From: Neckera pumila
Lineage: Eukaryota > Streptophyta > Bryopsida > Hypnales > Neckeraceae
DNA: 64,000 nt
Assembly (NCBI GenBank): GCA_963969595.1
Contig: OZ018408.1
Coordinates: forward strand, 33,294,108-33,358,107
Direction: 5' to 3'
Shown here: one piece after another, positions 26,499-39,391 of the stretch
How the letters are laid out: each line of letters opens with the position of its first letter
Position numbering within the stretch: the stretch's first letter is position 1
Position numbers and translations under genes: made by a program
Notes under the pieces: model-generated
Database searches by the model: none
What the model was told of the DNA's origin: nothing
Seen by the model: only the letters and a program-made list of their open reading frames with translations

Positions 26499-26785
26499 AG
26501 CAAAGTAATTTTCTAATTATTAATGTCATAATAAAAACTTTGAAACTCAATAACTTTTGCACAGTAGGTCCAAACGTCACGAAACCAAGCCCATGCACCC
26601 CTCCTCGCCGAGCCCTTTCCGATGGTACCAAGATTGTCACCAAAATCAAAGTAAAAGTATTTTTCTAATTTTTTGATTCCATAAATACTTTGAAATTCAA
26701 TAACTTCCGCACCGTGGGTCCAAACGCCATGAAACCAAGCCCGTGCAACCCTCCTTGCCGAGAGCTTTCCGACGGTACCAAGCAT
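26499..26785. repeat. Imperfect tandem duplication, about 145 bp x 2
   Basis: Two adjacent copies, about 26499-26640 and 26647-26785, share AACTTTGAAACTCAATAACT-like text, GGTCCAAACG, GAAACCAAGCCC, CACCCCTCCTCGCCGAG and TTTCCGATGGTACCAAG with scattered differences. The repeat has higher GC than its flanks. On the minus strand the two copies encode short similar peptides, but stops and short length argue against a gene. Confidence 0.6.
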
Positions 26786-27109
26786 TGGGCTGGGGGACGC
26801 ACGGTCCAGGAGCTCTCAACGTAACAAAACAAAACAAAACAAACAAACAAAACAAACAGCCAAACTTAAGGTATGGATGTTCAAAACCCTGAAAACTCAA
26901 GGGCTGGATGTACTCTGAAATGTCCAAGGAGTGTAGATATTGACACATAAATACTGTTCTACATCACATATGTTGATGAAAATATAGAGCTTGCTTTGGC
27001 AGCTTGGGGGTTCAGTTCCTCCACAGGCTTTCCGAACCTGATTTGTAGTTGGGGGGAGACCTCTTGAACTATTTTTCACTAAATTTTTCATGAACAACAA
27101 AAGTAATTA

Positions 27110-27295
27110 AACAATGTACTTGGTCAAGGTTTTTGAAAAAATTCCACTCTCATATAGAAATTTTATGCAAGATCTTGTTGTTGAGTATGAGAAAAAATTG
27201 TTTTTTTCATCATTACTCTTTGCATTAGAAATGACAATTTGGGAATGTTTTTTGGTGAGCCATAGTCATGGACCCTTGAGGATCAAGGGAGTACT
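27110..27295. mobile_element. Old TTAA-family fragment
   Basis: ATTAGAAATGACAATTTGGG and GAATGTTTTTTGGTGAGCCA resemble the right-hand part of the element at 2817-3750 (ATTAGAAATGGCAGTTTTGG, GAATGTTTTTGGTGAAAAC). The terminus is decayed to GGACCCTTGAGGATCAAGG. Confidence 0.4.
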
Positions 27296-29378
27296 CATGC
27301 TTTTTCACCTTCATTGTCAATTAACCTTTTATCAATGCAAAGTCTCCTCCCCTTTGATCAAAAACCAACAAAGTGTAAACCATAAATAGATAGGTTCCTT
27401 CAAGTACAAAGTAACCAAGCTCAAAAAGCATTCTCTAACACATAAGCACATTTTGTTTTCTTGAGTGTATCAATTATATTTGTCAATGTATTATACCAAC
27501 ATCAAACTTATCAAGAAAGATTTAGAAATCATGAAATAACTTGACTTACATGCTAGATATTAGTATTTGAAGCAAAAAGAATTTTTTAATTTAAACCAAT
27601 GATACTAGGTTTCCAGACATTGAATCCTCTTTATTTAAATATATTCCACTTCTAAATTTTGAAGTCTTATTTTTTTTTTTAAACAAACATATTTGTTTTG
27701 ATTTTGATTTTTTGATTTATAGAAGTTGATATAAGATGGAAGGATTAGATATATTGTTAATAGTTCTAAAATAGAAACATGACAATGTTGGTGAGATTGT
27801 TGCAACATATAATCTATTCCCTATGGACCAACTTATTTTAAAAAGTTGTGAAAATTGAGTTCAAAAATGAATCTTGTACTTTATATTTGTAAAAAAATGC
27901 CATAATTTCATGCAAATGAAGACACTTTCTAGTTTTCAAATTCTAATCCAAATGGAATGGTTCAAAGTTTTTCATATAGTTATAAATGTATTCCATGAAA
28001 AAAAAATGAAAAAAATTAATTTTTAATTTTTTTGGTGTCCATGCTTGAGCATTTTGTGACTAGGACATAATTGTTCTTCTAGAGACGGATTGAGACAAAT
28101 GTTATATTCTAGTAGGACATAATTGTTCTCCTAGACATTGATTGAGAGAAATGTTACAATCTAGTAAAAAGATAGGATATTTTCATACCTTCAAAAAAAG
28201 CTTCAAATAATTTCAATAAATCTTGACATTACACAAACCTATTTGAAATCATAAATAAACTACTTAAGGGCTTTGAACCTTTAGGAATTAATTGAAGAGT
28301 GGGTGAACTGAGTACTATAAGAGAGTGCCTCTTGTTGTATTGGTGATTGGTATTTGGTTTAAGAATTTATGCTTAGCCAAAAAATTTAGCCAATTAAGCT
28401 CAAAACTTGTGGATAGTAGGTAAGTGCACCTTATTTAAATCCTTTCACTTAAACTTCCCCATGTAAATTCCTAGCTAATATATTAGCCATTGAATATGAA
28501 ATCCTAAGTTATATTTTGAATATGCATATAATCAACAATTTGGAAATTTATATCCTAGCAATGATCCTCATTCTTTAATATTCTATTTAACAATAGAAAT
28601 TCAAATTCGCAAATATGTAAAATCTCAAAACCTTGTCCACCAATAATCAATTGTAGAACATAAAATTGGAGATTACATAAAATCTAATAGTCTAATGGTG
28701 AACTATTGAAACATCACAGCTTTCACCTCATGGCTACAAGACAACATATTTCTAATGTTCACTTTTACAATAATTTTTTATTTGATGTATATTTCAAATT
28801 TGATGGGATTAACATACAAATTTGGTCAAATTTTTTTTGGAAAATAAATAATCCATTCCTAAAGTGATGAACTAGCCTTACTATGGTAGTTTATTCATAC
28901 AAGGTCCAAAATAAGTACGTAGTATAAATTACAAGAATCTAGAATCCTCTTTGAATGGTTAATAAGATCTAACAATAATTTAGACAACAAAATGATAGGA
29001 ATCATGCCTAGATGCTTGTTCAAACAACTTTAAATGTAATTATTTTAGTGATTAGGATTTAAAATGGAATGTCATAGGTTTGTAATAGTTCAAAAGTTTT
29101 CCATGTCCATTCACTTTGGTTGTATGGTCAATAAGATGAAAAACAAGTGGCATCCATATTTTAAAAAGCCAAATTAAACTATGAATTTTTGTCTAACATA
29201 TAAATGATATGATTATATTTGGATAGGTTCTTATAAAGTCAATTTCAAATGGAATATTTTGAGATTTTGACACATGGTATGTACATGAGCCACCTTGTTG
29301 AGGGTACAACTTTTTCCAATTAGATTCTTGCATCAATTGTTATGATGCTTGAAGTTTTTTAGACAAGGTAGATAGCTT

Positions 29379-31501
29379 CATTAGAGAAAAAATCAAGCCT
29401 CTAGAGGGCCGTTCCACAATGACATCGTTAAAGATTTTTACATCACCACTAGCTTTATAGAATCTTACTAACTATATATTCATCTTGATTGACTTTTGCA
29501 AAGATAAAATCAAGACCTAAAAATGGCAAGTTGCCGGAAAAAAAATGTCTAAAAGAAAGTCCAAACACCATCTACAGTCATGAAATTTTTTGATGGCAAT
29601 GTGAAAGACATATTTCATTGACATTTGGTGAGAATGCAAGGTGGAGAGGTCATTTTTATAATAAAAGTTATTGTCCATCATGAATCTGTGACCTTACACG
29701 GTATGGAATAATTTGAAGATGAGAGCTTCACTACTAATTGTCAAATCATAGGAATTGTTTTCATGATAAAAACTTCACCACTTCATTGTCAAATCATAGA
29801 ATTATAAACCTCATTTAGATATAGTAAAATAATCTTTTTCAAAAAACTTTGAACTAAGAAGAGTTAGTAATCAAGATAAATTTCATCTCTAAAAACTCGT
29901 TTGTGATTTTGAGCCTCCAAAAAAAAACTATGGACAAAATTCAATGTCCCTTCCAACCCCTCTCTAAAATTTGTCCATAACTTTTGATTGGAGTCTTGAA
30001 ATCTCAAATTTATTTTTGTAGCTAAAATTTATCTCGATTTTATGCATTGACTAAGTCCAATATTTAAAAAAAATTATATTCTACTATGTCTAAATGAGGT
30101 TTGAAATTCTACTTTGAAAACAAATTTTTCTTTTGACTTAACTGTGAGCGTTTGAGCTCCTATTAATCCAAATTTACATATCCGACATGGATTGTTTTAC
30201 CTTCTACCATCCCACTTGTATAAATAGCTTCTCTTCTCAACTTTGTACACACTGAACTTAGTGATTTTTAAAGCTAGTTGTTGACTACTTTGAAATTTAC
30301 TTGAATACAATGTTGAATTTCTAATATCTAAATTTTGAAGTGTTGAATCTACTTTAGGAACTTTAATTAATTATTTGGCACCAATATGCTATTCCAGCTC
30401 TACAATTATGGTACTTGGATTTTGAGCCACTCCATAGATTGACAATCATCTGACATCTGAACATAAAGTGAGTTGCAAAAGAAAAACAAATATTACTAGT
30501 GCAAAATAAAATATAATCTTTGGGATCCTTTAACCCCTAAAGTCCCAAGGCCATTTTTTTTGTCAAAAACCACTCAAAACTGCCATTTTGGCTGCGTTCA
30601 TCCAAGAACACAAAAAAAAACATTTTTTTAGAATATAACCATAGGATCTTGTACTTCACTTGTCAAAGATCATGTGCTAAGAATTTCATGAAGTTTGACC
30701 ATATAGATTGGAAGATATTAGCATTCAAAGTTGAAAAAGAAAGTTTTTTTGAACTAACCGGCAATTTCAGATGACTTTGACTGCCATTTGTGGAAATTTT
30801 TTGCACTATAGACTTTGAATTTAAATTTTTTTATGTTGAAGATGTAAGTTGAAAGTCTACAAAAAAAATTTCAAAAAAAACACACTTGATTTTCATTCTT
30901 TAAAATTTTGTTAAGTATAAGTAGGTCCAAGATTGAAAAAAACACTAAATCGTTAATAGCTCTTAGATGGGATTGAAATACAATAATCCCAATAATGAGA
31001 TTGTTTTAGCAAGCAAATACAACATTTTCAAAAAAAAATTGTAAAAAATTGTGAAAATTGCATTCAGAAATGAATCCTACAAGTTATTTTTTCAAAAAGA
31101 TGCTTAGATTGCCCGAAAAACAAGATTGTCCACAACTTGCTCATTATTAGTCCAAATAAAATGAATCAAAGCTTCACATGTAGACAAAAATATAAAGTTT
31201 CAGAGAAAAAAAAAAAAAGTTTATTTTGACTTTTTGCAAAAAAATTTGTGCTGCCCGCCAAGTTTAGTTTGAGGCTTTTTGTGTTATAACTTTTGCTCTC
31301 GGGCACCAATTGAAATAAAAATTATATTCCCACAAAGCTAATTAGTTTTTCTATCTTAAGGAAAAGTTTCAAAAAGCTTCACTAAAAATTGAACCCGTAG
31401 GTACCTGCCCAAAATCTAATTTGCCCCCCGAGGGGACAATGGGACTTTAGGGGTTAAGGGTTCTAGAGCAGCTCTCCAGAGGCCTTATTTTTCTTTGAAT
31501 G
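29379..31501. mobile_element. Inserted inverted-repeat element, about 2.1 kb, absent from duplication copy B
   Basis: The left end is CATTAGAGAAAAAATCAAGC followed by CTCTAGAGGGCC. The right end, read on the opposite strand, is CATTCAAAGAAAAATAAGGC followed by CTCTGGAGAGC. The terminal phrase belongs to the CATTAGAG family. Copy B of the duplication has only a short unrelated stretch at the matching place (about 42605-42630). A TTAA-family element is nested inside at 30530-31457. No coding sequence was recognised. Confidence 0.55.
30530..31457. mobile_element. TTAA-family transposon, about 0.93 kb (nested copy)
   Basis: TTAA flanks both ends (30530-30533 and 31454-31457). The termini are CCCCTAAAGTCCCAAGGCC and GGGACTTTAGGGG. 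The interior shares long phrases with copy 1 (ACCACTCAAAACTGCCAT, CATATAGATTGGAAGATATT). No open frame of note. Confidence 0.75.
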
Positions 31502-32067
31502 TAGGTAGTGTGTACGAAACTCCTCTTCTACCTCTGAAATTTGGTAGGTATGTAACTAACATCATTTAGGATGGCACTTTAACCAAAAATTCATATAAAG
31601 TGCACAAATCTTTTTCTATGAGGTGTTAAAGTTTGTTGGCTCTATCAAGCATAGTGAAAAAGTAAACTTCTTCTTTTAACTTCAAATGTTGTAGTCTTTG
31701 AATCCCTGCTGTTAAAATTTTCCTAAATTTATTTCCATTCATTCCAAGAGTACTTTATTAGAAGTTTGTACGGTTGAATTTTTAAAGAAAGCTTTTTATT
31801 CCTTTTTTCTTTCAGTGCCCTAAAATGTGGTAGTTATTGACAATAAGGTAGAATGTGCCTTAGTCCCTTAGGAGTTAATTAGCAAATTTGCTAGAAGTTA
31901 AATATAAGTATCTTAATGCTTCGAGCAACAATAGATAAAATTAAAACCAATAAAAGTTCTTAGCCTTTTTTATGAAGGGACCCATTTGTCTTGCTAATGA
32001 TGTTATACATCGTATTGCAACAAAATGTAAATGCTTTAAGTAATTTCAAGATATAAACAGCTCTGTT

Positions 32068-32123
32068 GTGAGAGGCTCTAGCCACCTGGTCTAAACCTAA
32101 ACCAGGTGGCTACAACCTCTCAC
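32068..32123. repeat. Hairpin-forming inverted repeat
   Basis: GTGAGAGG (32068-32075) and GCCACCTGGT (32081-32090) pair exactly with ACCAGGTGGC (32101-32110) and CCTCTCAC (32116-32123). This gives an 18-bp interrupted stem with a 10-base loop. The corresponding place in copy B has a different arrangement. Confidence 0.6.
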
Positions 32124-32371
32124 TTTCAGAGCCATGTGTTTGGTGTAGATTTGTACACTAGTTCAAGGTGTGGTTCAGAGAGTTGAGTTGAATGTTTCAT
32201 TGTACAAAAGCAGTGAATATTTCTATAGTGTAGACTCACATTCTGCTTTTCAAGTAAATCCTACTCAAACTTTCCTCACATGTAGCTTCTGTCAATACAA
32301 AGCCTCAGTCTAGAACAAACAAATAAATTGTTGTGTCTCAAAACAAGGACGCACATCAAACATGCAATTGA

Positions 32372-32424
32372 AATTGTCTTGAGATTTGCTGAGCTAGAAA
32401 TGTCTTGAGATTTGCTGAGCTAAG
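32372..32424. repeat. Short tandem duplication (about 29 bp x 2)
   Basis: The phrase TGTCTTGAGATTTGCTGAGC occurs twice in direct succession, followed each time by TA. Copy B lacks this tandem. Confidence 0.6.
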
Positions 32425-32951
32425 ACCATGGTTGATTATCCCCTGCAACCAAAGACAATACGGATGGAAACCAAGCTACTTTACAATTGTACTGTACTAG
32501 AGAACGCGTTGTGTTGGGTTCATTATGTACAGGGGAGCAAGCCAGTGGGCGAGCTCTTGCGCAGAATGCGCCTCACACTGTGCATTCCATAGCGTTAAGA
32601 CCAGTACCCGACGTTCCTCCAGACTTTCCCATGATAGAATCGGCCCCTCCCTTGGCAGAATTGGCCAGCGTTGCTCATTCTGCAAAATAACTCGTTGCAG
32701 AAAATGCCTGAATAGGGCACTGCTCTAAACATACTGTGGGAAGGAGTTTTCAGACAGTCAATACATGCATGAATGTGATTTCCACCCTCTCCAATGTTAT
32801 GCTTCTTCAAATTCGCCCCCACGTTGCACAATCTTGCTCTCTTCTAACAAGAAGGTGGAGATCCGACTCACTCCTCGTGGCTCTGGGACGAGCATCCAGT
32901 GCAGTCTTCTTTCTTGACTGCGGCTGAGTTAGCAACAAAACTTTACAACAA

Positions 32952-33392
32952 ATTTGTAATAAGAATTCGTAACAACGGATACTAATCGAAACTAAGGAGC
33001 AACGTTGAGAATTTTGACAAACTATTTTTTTAGTTCAAAACAGGTATGTTATAAATACATTTGTTATGTACGAAAGCCACGTACGTGTAGGTAATGTATC
33101 AGTATCGATATCGGTATGGCTGGAGGTCAATATGTTGCCGCATTCGTCAAAAGGAGTAGAATGGAAATGAGAGTTTCCCACGAGAACGAAGACAATAACA
33201 TCACCAGGTTTGAGGTGGTTGTCACGAGAAAACCGAAACCACCCTTGCTGCCAATATGAGTCCACTCTTGGTGCTCCGAAAGAAACCTTCCACGTTTTCC
33301 CATATCCCAGTCTCATTCTCCATCTTCACCACCCTCTCCAGCTTCCGAAAGTGTTGTTTCACGAATGGAGTTGGAACCGTCTGTGCAAGCTT
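32952..33392. repeat. 441-bp segment identical to 44512-44952
   Basis: Base-by-base comparison of the two stretches at a constant offset of 11,560 shows no difference, while the sequence on the left (32735-32951 against 44312-44511) differs by many substitutions and indels and the sequence on the right is unrelated from 33393 on. The segment contains a broken B3-domain exon. Confidence 0.9.
33035..33380 (-). pseudogene. B3-domain exon fragment (copy A), frameshifted
   Basis: The minus strand encodes TVPTPFVKQHFRKLERVVKM and, in another frame, KTWKVSFGAP, then GWFRFSRDNHLKPGD and VIVFVLVGNSHF. Together these form the second half of a plant B3 DNA-binding domain. The frame changes between MENE (near 33310) and KTWKV, relative to the intact paralogue at 56-57 kb. 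The splice acceptor CAG lies just before 33380, but no N-terminal exon exists upstream because the duplication ends at 33392. It is therefore a 5'-truncated, frameshifted pseudogene. Confidence 0.8.
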
Positions 33393-35820
33393 AACTGGTT
33401 GATTGCAATAAACACTTGTACTATTTGTTGCGTTTTTTATTTTAAGCTTTTTTATACTACAAGTCACCTTCAATACTATCGGGGTATGGAACATGAAACT
33501 TGGCTGATCAATTGGATTTCAGATCTATGATTCTCATAATACGTGATGTTCATCATTGGATGGCAAAGATGAATGACAATACTTAATTCACCATAAAAAC
33601 TATTCCCATTAGCAGATTGGAGGCGCTAAACGCCTCCACCAGTGCTATAGAGTCTTTCTATGTACCCTAAAAATACTATTTTGAGCCACAAGCTGCAATT
33701 TACGTTAGAAAATGAGATTTCCACATTTGTATTTAAAAAAAAATAGAAAATATACTTAATAAGTTCATTTTAGAAATAGTTATTGTTGCCAACTAAGAGC
33801 AAAGAAGGAAGATCAAAGCCATAATCAAAAAATCATTTTAATTCAATATAAATTTAACATGACTATAATACACTTTAAACTAATGCAATACACACTTAAA
33901 ATATGTTTTTGGAAACCCCTCTTTTGAAAAAGGTGTATTTCTATTAGAAGAGCTAGCCTACCAAATCTGATAGCAACTCTTCAGAAAAGGTACTTGAAAA
34001 ACACCAAAATTGTATATGTGACATATATTTGAAATTCAATTTCACTTGATAAATTAATTTTGAAAAAGTTGAAACAATTCAAATACATCTTCTATTGCTA
34101 CAGGAAACTTACTCCTGAACTTTATGTTCATTCAATCATTTTGCAATACTTATGGCACAATCCTAAACCACCATCTTTACTTTGTATACATCTCCAAAAT
34201 CAATTATGTAACTAGTACGTGGAAGAAACTATTTTGGAACCAAACTTTGTTTTTAGCATATAGTATCCAAATGTCACATTCTTTGATGCATTGGAACTTC
34301 CTTTCACTTACCAACAAGAAAATATGAAATTTTATTCAATCTTATAGTAGTAAATAGGCACAATAGCAAAAAGTGGCGGTTTTGGGGGTACCCATCTTAA
34401 CCATTGGTATGACCTCCCTCCCACACAATCCTGGTCTAGATGGAATGTTTTCTTCAAATAGTTAAATCTTTGATGGGTTGACTATACAGATTGCAATTTG
34501 AGATAGAGTCTTCTAATATTTAGCAGACTGTTATTTTTGTATAATCAGGTCCAGCTCATTTATGAATTTTCCAATCAGCTTTCACTCAAAAGTTTAGCAA
34601 CTTTAGAAAGCTCTAGCTTGCTAAAAAATGAACTGATTTTGAAACCCCAAATTGCATTGGAATTGCAATGAAGTGCACTTCAACTTCATAACAATTGAAA
34701 AATGAATAATTTAAAATTATACAATAGTTTGGATTCCTTTTATATACTATCTACCATTTTATAGAGATTCTTTGGAAGATAGTCAAAGATTTTTTGCATT
34801 TGGGTGAAGAAGAACAAGCAAGAAATCATACAAACAATTCACGTGGTATGGGATTAAGTATCTCTAAAGCAATTGTGAAGGTTCATTTCTCATATGTACC
34901 ATTGAATACAAGTTGTAATTTTCACAAATGTTGACAACACTAGATAATACATGGTGTATAAAAAACATCATCTTCTTTGTTCAATTACATATATTTGTTT
35001 GTAATGATGATGAAATAGACTTCAGTGTGATTCCAACACAATACAAAATTCAAAATCCCATTCATTTTTGAGTGCACACGGGCCTCTCAAAGTTCTCCTA
35101 ATCTCAAGAGGATCCAATATTTCGTGATTCAGCTGGACCTGACTAAACTGTACTTGTCGGTAGTTGAAATTGAGAATTTGGGGCTTTGAGACCTTTATCC
35201 GTCATTCCATACGTGACGTTTCTGCCGCTTCATGATTGATCAGTTTGTAAGTCATGATATGGACCAGTCAAATATCATGATATGCACCAGTTTCTTTGCA
35301 ATTTCACCTCTGCTGACTAGCACGTAAAGTCTGAGAATTGATTTACTCGGACAGAGTGAAGAAAACATTCGTTTTCTGATACGTGTTAACAGAAGCAATG
35401 CGGCCACTCTTCATATACACTCTCTTGAGGTAAGAGAGTTGCAAGGCAGTTCTAAAACGCCGATGAATAGGCTACGGGTTGAAAAGCTCGAGGAGCTCTC
35501 AGAAACTACGTACTACAGCGGAGATTTCAATCTCCAATTTTCTAAAATGTGAAGTAAAATGACAATCAGTTATTGGCTGCTCATATCCAGTGACTTGAAA
35601 CCAATGTGTTGGTCTGTACAGAAACGCTACGTACAGTGATGCAACTGTGGCTCAATCCATGTTTGGAAGTGTCAGTAACCAAAAAATTGCAACCTAATGC
35701 AGGTCCTATAAATTTGAAAGTGGAGGAAGTTTTTTTCCTAACTCGCGAGGTGACAGTTTAGCAGATCCGTCTGCAGTCGTAATAAAGAAAGAGGCCCAAA
35801 AGTCTGGAGTTGGCCTCCTC
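33393..35820. other. Intergenic region between duplication copy A and the carrier gene
   Basis: No gene was recognised. A small inverted repeat GGAGGCG..CGCCTCC lies at about 33622-33640. The 3' UTR of the carrier gene must lie at the right-hand end. Confidence 0.4.
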
Positions 35821-35823
35821 TCA

Positions 35824-38800
35824 TCATGTTCTGTGAAGGACATATTTGACAACTTCATAGAATGAGACCACAATTCCTGTTGAAGGCGCAGCGCGACCAA
35901 TGCGAGGCCCAACTCCAGTGAATAACCCACGCATTCCTCCTCTTCTGCAACAAAAAACGCATTAGGGCGACCTCTATTACACGCTTAACTATTTTACGTT
36001 CACGCAACAAGAAAAGAAAAACTCCGTGATTCAAATTAAAATACATCTATGCTGAACAATGAGGCTTTTACAACACAAAAGCCACCCTTCTCCAATCATG
36101 AAAACGAGCTACTCACTGCAAGATTTCGGTAAAAGTCTGTCGAAGAGACATTGACATCGCCTTAGCAGGATCTCTCTGTGCAATTAAACCACAAACCATT
36201 AATTAACTTCAGAGAGTTGTGACGAAGATACATACGGAAACTATGAATTGTCACCAAGTCCTAAATCTTAGCACCAGCAATTGAATGATCTTCTATATCG
36301 CAAATCTGCCACGAAACAGAACTTTCTTGAAATACAAGCTAGAACAGGCACCGAATCGAAACACACCTCAATTTGGCGCCATGTTTTGACTACATCAAGA
36401 GGACAAGTAGCAGCTGCAGCAATACCGCCTGCAAGCATACCTGCTGCAAAATTGGCTCCTAACACTCTTCCGATGTGTGGTTCAGAGCCTGAGGCTTCAA
36501 GGAGTGCACCTCGGGTCTGCACGCGACTAATAATTAGCCCAAAGAATAGAGAACACACATTCAGCAGTAGCAGCAGAGCCGGGAGCTGCATGTATTCTTA
36601 GCAACGAACTTTCTGCTTGAATTAGCAATGTGACGTACCTCGCTAACTGCTGTTAGAAATTCCAATGTAACACTCAAACAGGATATTGTCCTATAGCAAA
36701 GACTACATTGACAATGTTGAAAATGAAGACTACGTTGGAAATGTTACTTAAACTACGTTACTTAGCATTAGACTATGTTAGCAAAAAATTAACTTTCGTA
36801 CAACTTCCTGGCAGCCGCCTCAGATTACGTAGTTTGAACAAAAATGAAGCCCGTAGTCTAAATTCATCTACAAAGCTGGCTGCTCTGAGAAAGATTGAAT
36901 GATTATTATTATTAAGGATCATAGAACATACACCAATTCAGCAATTTCTAGGTATCCCTAGTGAAAATCCACAGATAAACCGCAAGAAATAAAAATAATG
37001 CAACCAAAGGACTGCCTTGCACCTAGAGAAGAAGGATAGTCTGAATGTGAACATGAACTTACAGGCTCTAGAACACTCCAGCAGATAGCAGAGAATGGAA
37101 CATCTCGGGCAAGCTGGGCTCCCACGCCGGTCCACATTACCCTGATTCCTTGCACTACCACCAGCAACTTGTCTCATTCAAGGAAATCATCTTTTTAACG
37201 GGAGACTTTGAAAACGTAACATAAAGATTCCCATTCAAATGATGACAAATTAATCTGCTGAACGGATTCCTACAGAGGACAAAAAATCTTACATCGGCCT
37301 CCATGAGTATTATTTACGCTACGTAAGACTGCGACTATTCCAGGCAGTTTTCCGGTCCTTGGATCAATTTGAGCCTGCAATGATCCAAACATGAACTGAG
37401 CATTGGATTCAAAAAATGCATCAAAAAATGCCCGTCATTCACCAACCACTTCTTAAAGAAGCAACGTAAGCATGAATGTGCATACATCAATGGCTGCCAC
37501 ATCCATGTCTGCGCGCTTGCTATTAAAAGCACAAAAAGGATTCGCTGAAGGCTTGACTGATGGATTCACAGAGCGTGATAGAATTTCTTACCTGCATACG
37601 AGTTTTGGCAAGCTCAAGTGGTGAACACACAATAACTGCTAGAGATCGCGCTAGAGAACCAGCTAATAGAGGTGCGTATGGCTTCAAATCCAAAGAATTC
37701 TCATCAGAGTATCGATACAGGGCTTCCCGGAGTAGGTCATAACATGGCAGGTAGATTCCAACCTGATTCAATAATTTCCACGTACATCAACCTGCTTAGG
37801 CCCACTACCTGAATACAAGAATTGTCGTATGCATTCTTGGTTCCAAAAATGGCATTTATTGAACAAGAAAACCTTGTGCAAAGATAGCTGAAGCTTTCAC
37901 TAATGAGACAACTGTTAACATGATTAATTATTCCAATTTTACGACCAGTGTTACACAACCGTGAAACGAACTACACAGGACCGTTGCACAAAACGAAACA
38001 AATTCAATATAACAGTGACAGAACTTACTGTTGGAACGGCAATTGCAAGGGAAGCATTGAGTCCTCTCCACAATCGAAGAAAGCCCTCCTGCATACAATT
38101 AAAAATTCAAATTTATAACATCAGATGTTATAAATGTAGCAGGAACGTAGCAAACCAAAGCCTTGGGAACTGAATCTCAAAATGAGTAATGTCTGATTAC
38201 ATAAGAGATTCTATGGCGGCCTAAAAATGTATGAGCTCGGGCCTATAATGACATTCATTAAATCCTAATTCACAGAAATTGAGAACAAGGATAATGACCG
38301 CCACCTCATGCGCAACTCTTCGCATAACATCCAAAGTATTCTTGTACTGTTGGCGAGGAGGGGGACAATCCAGAGATACTCCGGCAACAGAAGTTCGAGG
38401 ACAGGCTGGTGGACACCTTCCATCAACAGTCACCTGTCAAATTCCCAAAGCAGATTATCTCATTGCGGGATCCAAAACACTATTTTCCTAAAGCCATAAT
38501 CCAAAATATTGAAAAACTAGCATCCCATCAAAAGAGGTTTTCAAAAGGTTGCAACCGGTGTAAGCCTTACTGTACTGAAGTTTTTGATGAACTAAGCAAG
38601 CATGCAGACTGCAGGGTATATAACTACCAGATGAATACCCAAAAGAAAACAACAAATGTGCAATTACCAATCTACCATTTCCACTACCTTGAATGATTTT
38701 GAACCTTCCATTTCGCATGCCTGCCGATACGATACTCCAGCTCCTTGCGCCTGGAGCCTAGTCTGCAGAGATAGCAGACTTTCAAGATTTTTCAAGATTT

Positions 38801-39391
38801 AACAGACACCAAGGACCACCGATAGCTGCACTCTACTGCCGCGAACAAAACCTTCAAATCTTTGTCAAATACACTACAATGGGAAAGAGCAACCGTAGCT
38901 AGGGGGCAACCAAGCCAAAATGTCATATAGCTACCATGACAATCCCTGAGAATCTAACAATGTAGGTGAGTCAAACGTCCCTTGGACGTGCTTCCAAACA
39001 GAAGCACTTTGGGAATGAAAGAGAAACGTGGAGACACTTAAAAAAGAGGCCCTTTTCTGGGTTAGGGTTTAGGTGAAACGACTTGCATACGTTTGCCACT
39101 CCAATGAGATTTCACAGCTGGTTTTGAACCCACCTTGGCAACGTCAAGAGGGTTGACAATAAAAGCAGAAATGACTGCAGCTCCTGCAGCCGAAATGGCC
39201 TTTTCTTTCACACCCACTTTTCGTAGAGGGGCATCGGCCATTGCACTGCGTCCCTCCTTCGACCCAAGCACCGATCTCAACCCGGCAAACAAGCCTGCTG
39301 GATAAAATCCATCTTGAGTTTCGGACACATGAGAAGAATCTATTGCAATTGCAAGCCCTCGAAGTCGGGATGGATCACACGGTGGCACCAT
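35824..39391 (-). CDS. MTM1: Mitochondrial carrier of the MTM1 / SLC25A39-SLC25A40 type
   Basis: Carriers of this type sit in the mitochondrial inner membrane; animal relatives import glutathione, and yeast and plant MTM1 are linked to manganese-SOD activation. Ten exons fit with agreeing phases: 39391-39134, 38762-38688, 38433-38305, 38088-38029, 37762-37592, 37374-37318, 37167-37063, 36516-36367, 36175-36117, 35944-35824, giving 394 residues. All three carrier signatures are present: PLDVAK/TR, PLELAKTR and PLDVVKTWRQIE. Other family motifs are LWRGLNASLAIAVPTVGIYL, GVGAQLARDVPFSAICW and GVGPRIGRAAPSTGI. The first matrix loop has spaced cysteines (ACEMEG, RCPPAC, LDCPPP), as in SLC25A39 relatives, where such cysteines bind an iron-sulfur cluster. 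The start is the first ATG after an in-frame stop; an upstream coding exon cannot be excluded. Exon 6-7 borders are the least certain. Confidence 0.92.

Larger units (their letters stand above)
27900..33392. repeat. Segmental duplication, copy A
   Basis: This stretch is co-linear with 41320-44952. Shared phrases in order include TTTAGGAATTAATTGAAGAG, AGTGCCTCTTGTTG, AGTGATGAACTAGCCTT, AATTTGGTAGGTATGTAA, GAGCCATGTGTTTGGTGTAG and GTCTCAAAACAAGGACGCAC, with many substitutions and indels between. Copy A carries an extra 2.1-kb insertion (29379-31501). It ends inside a B3 exon at 33392, after which similarity stops. No intact gene lies in it. Confidence 0.75.
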
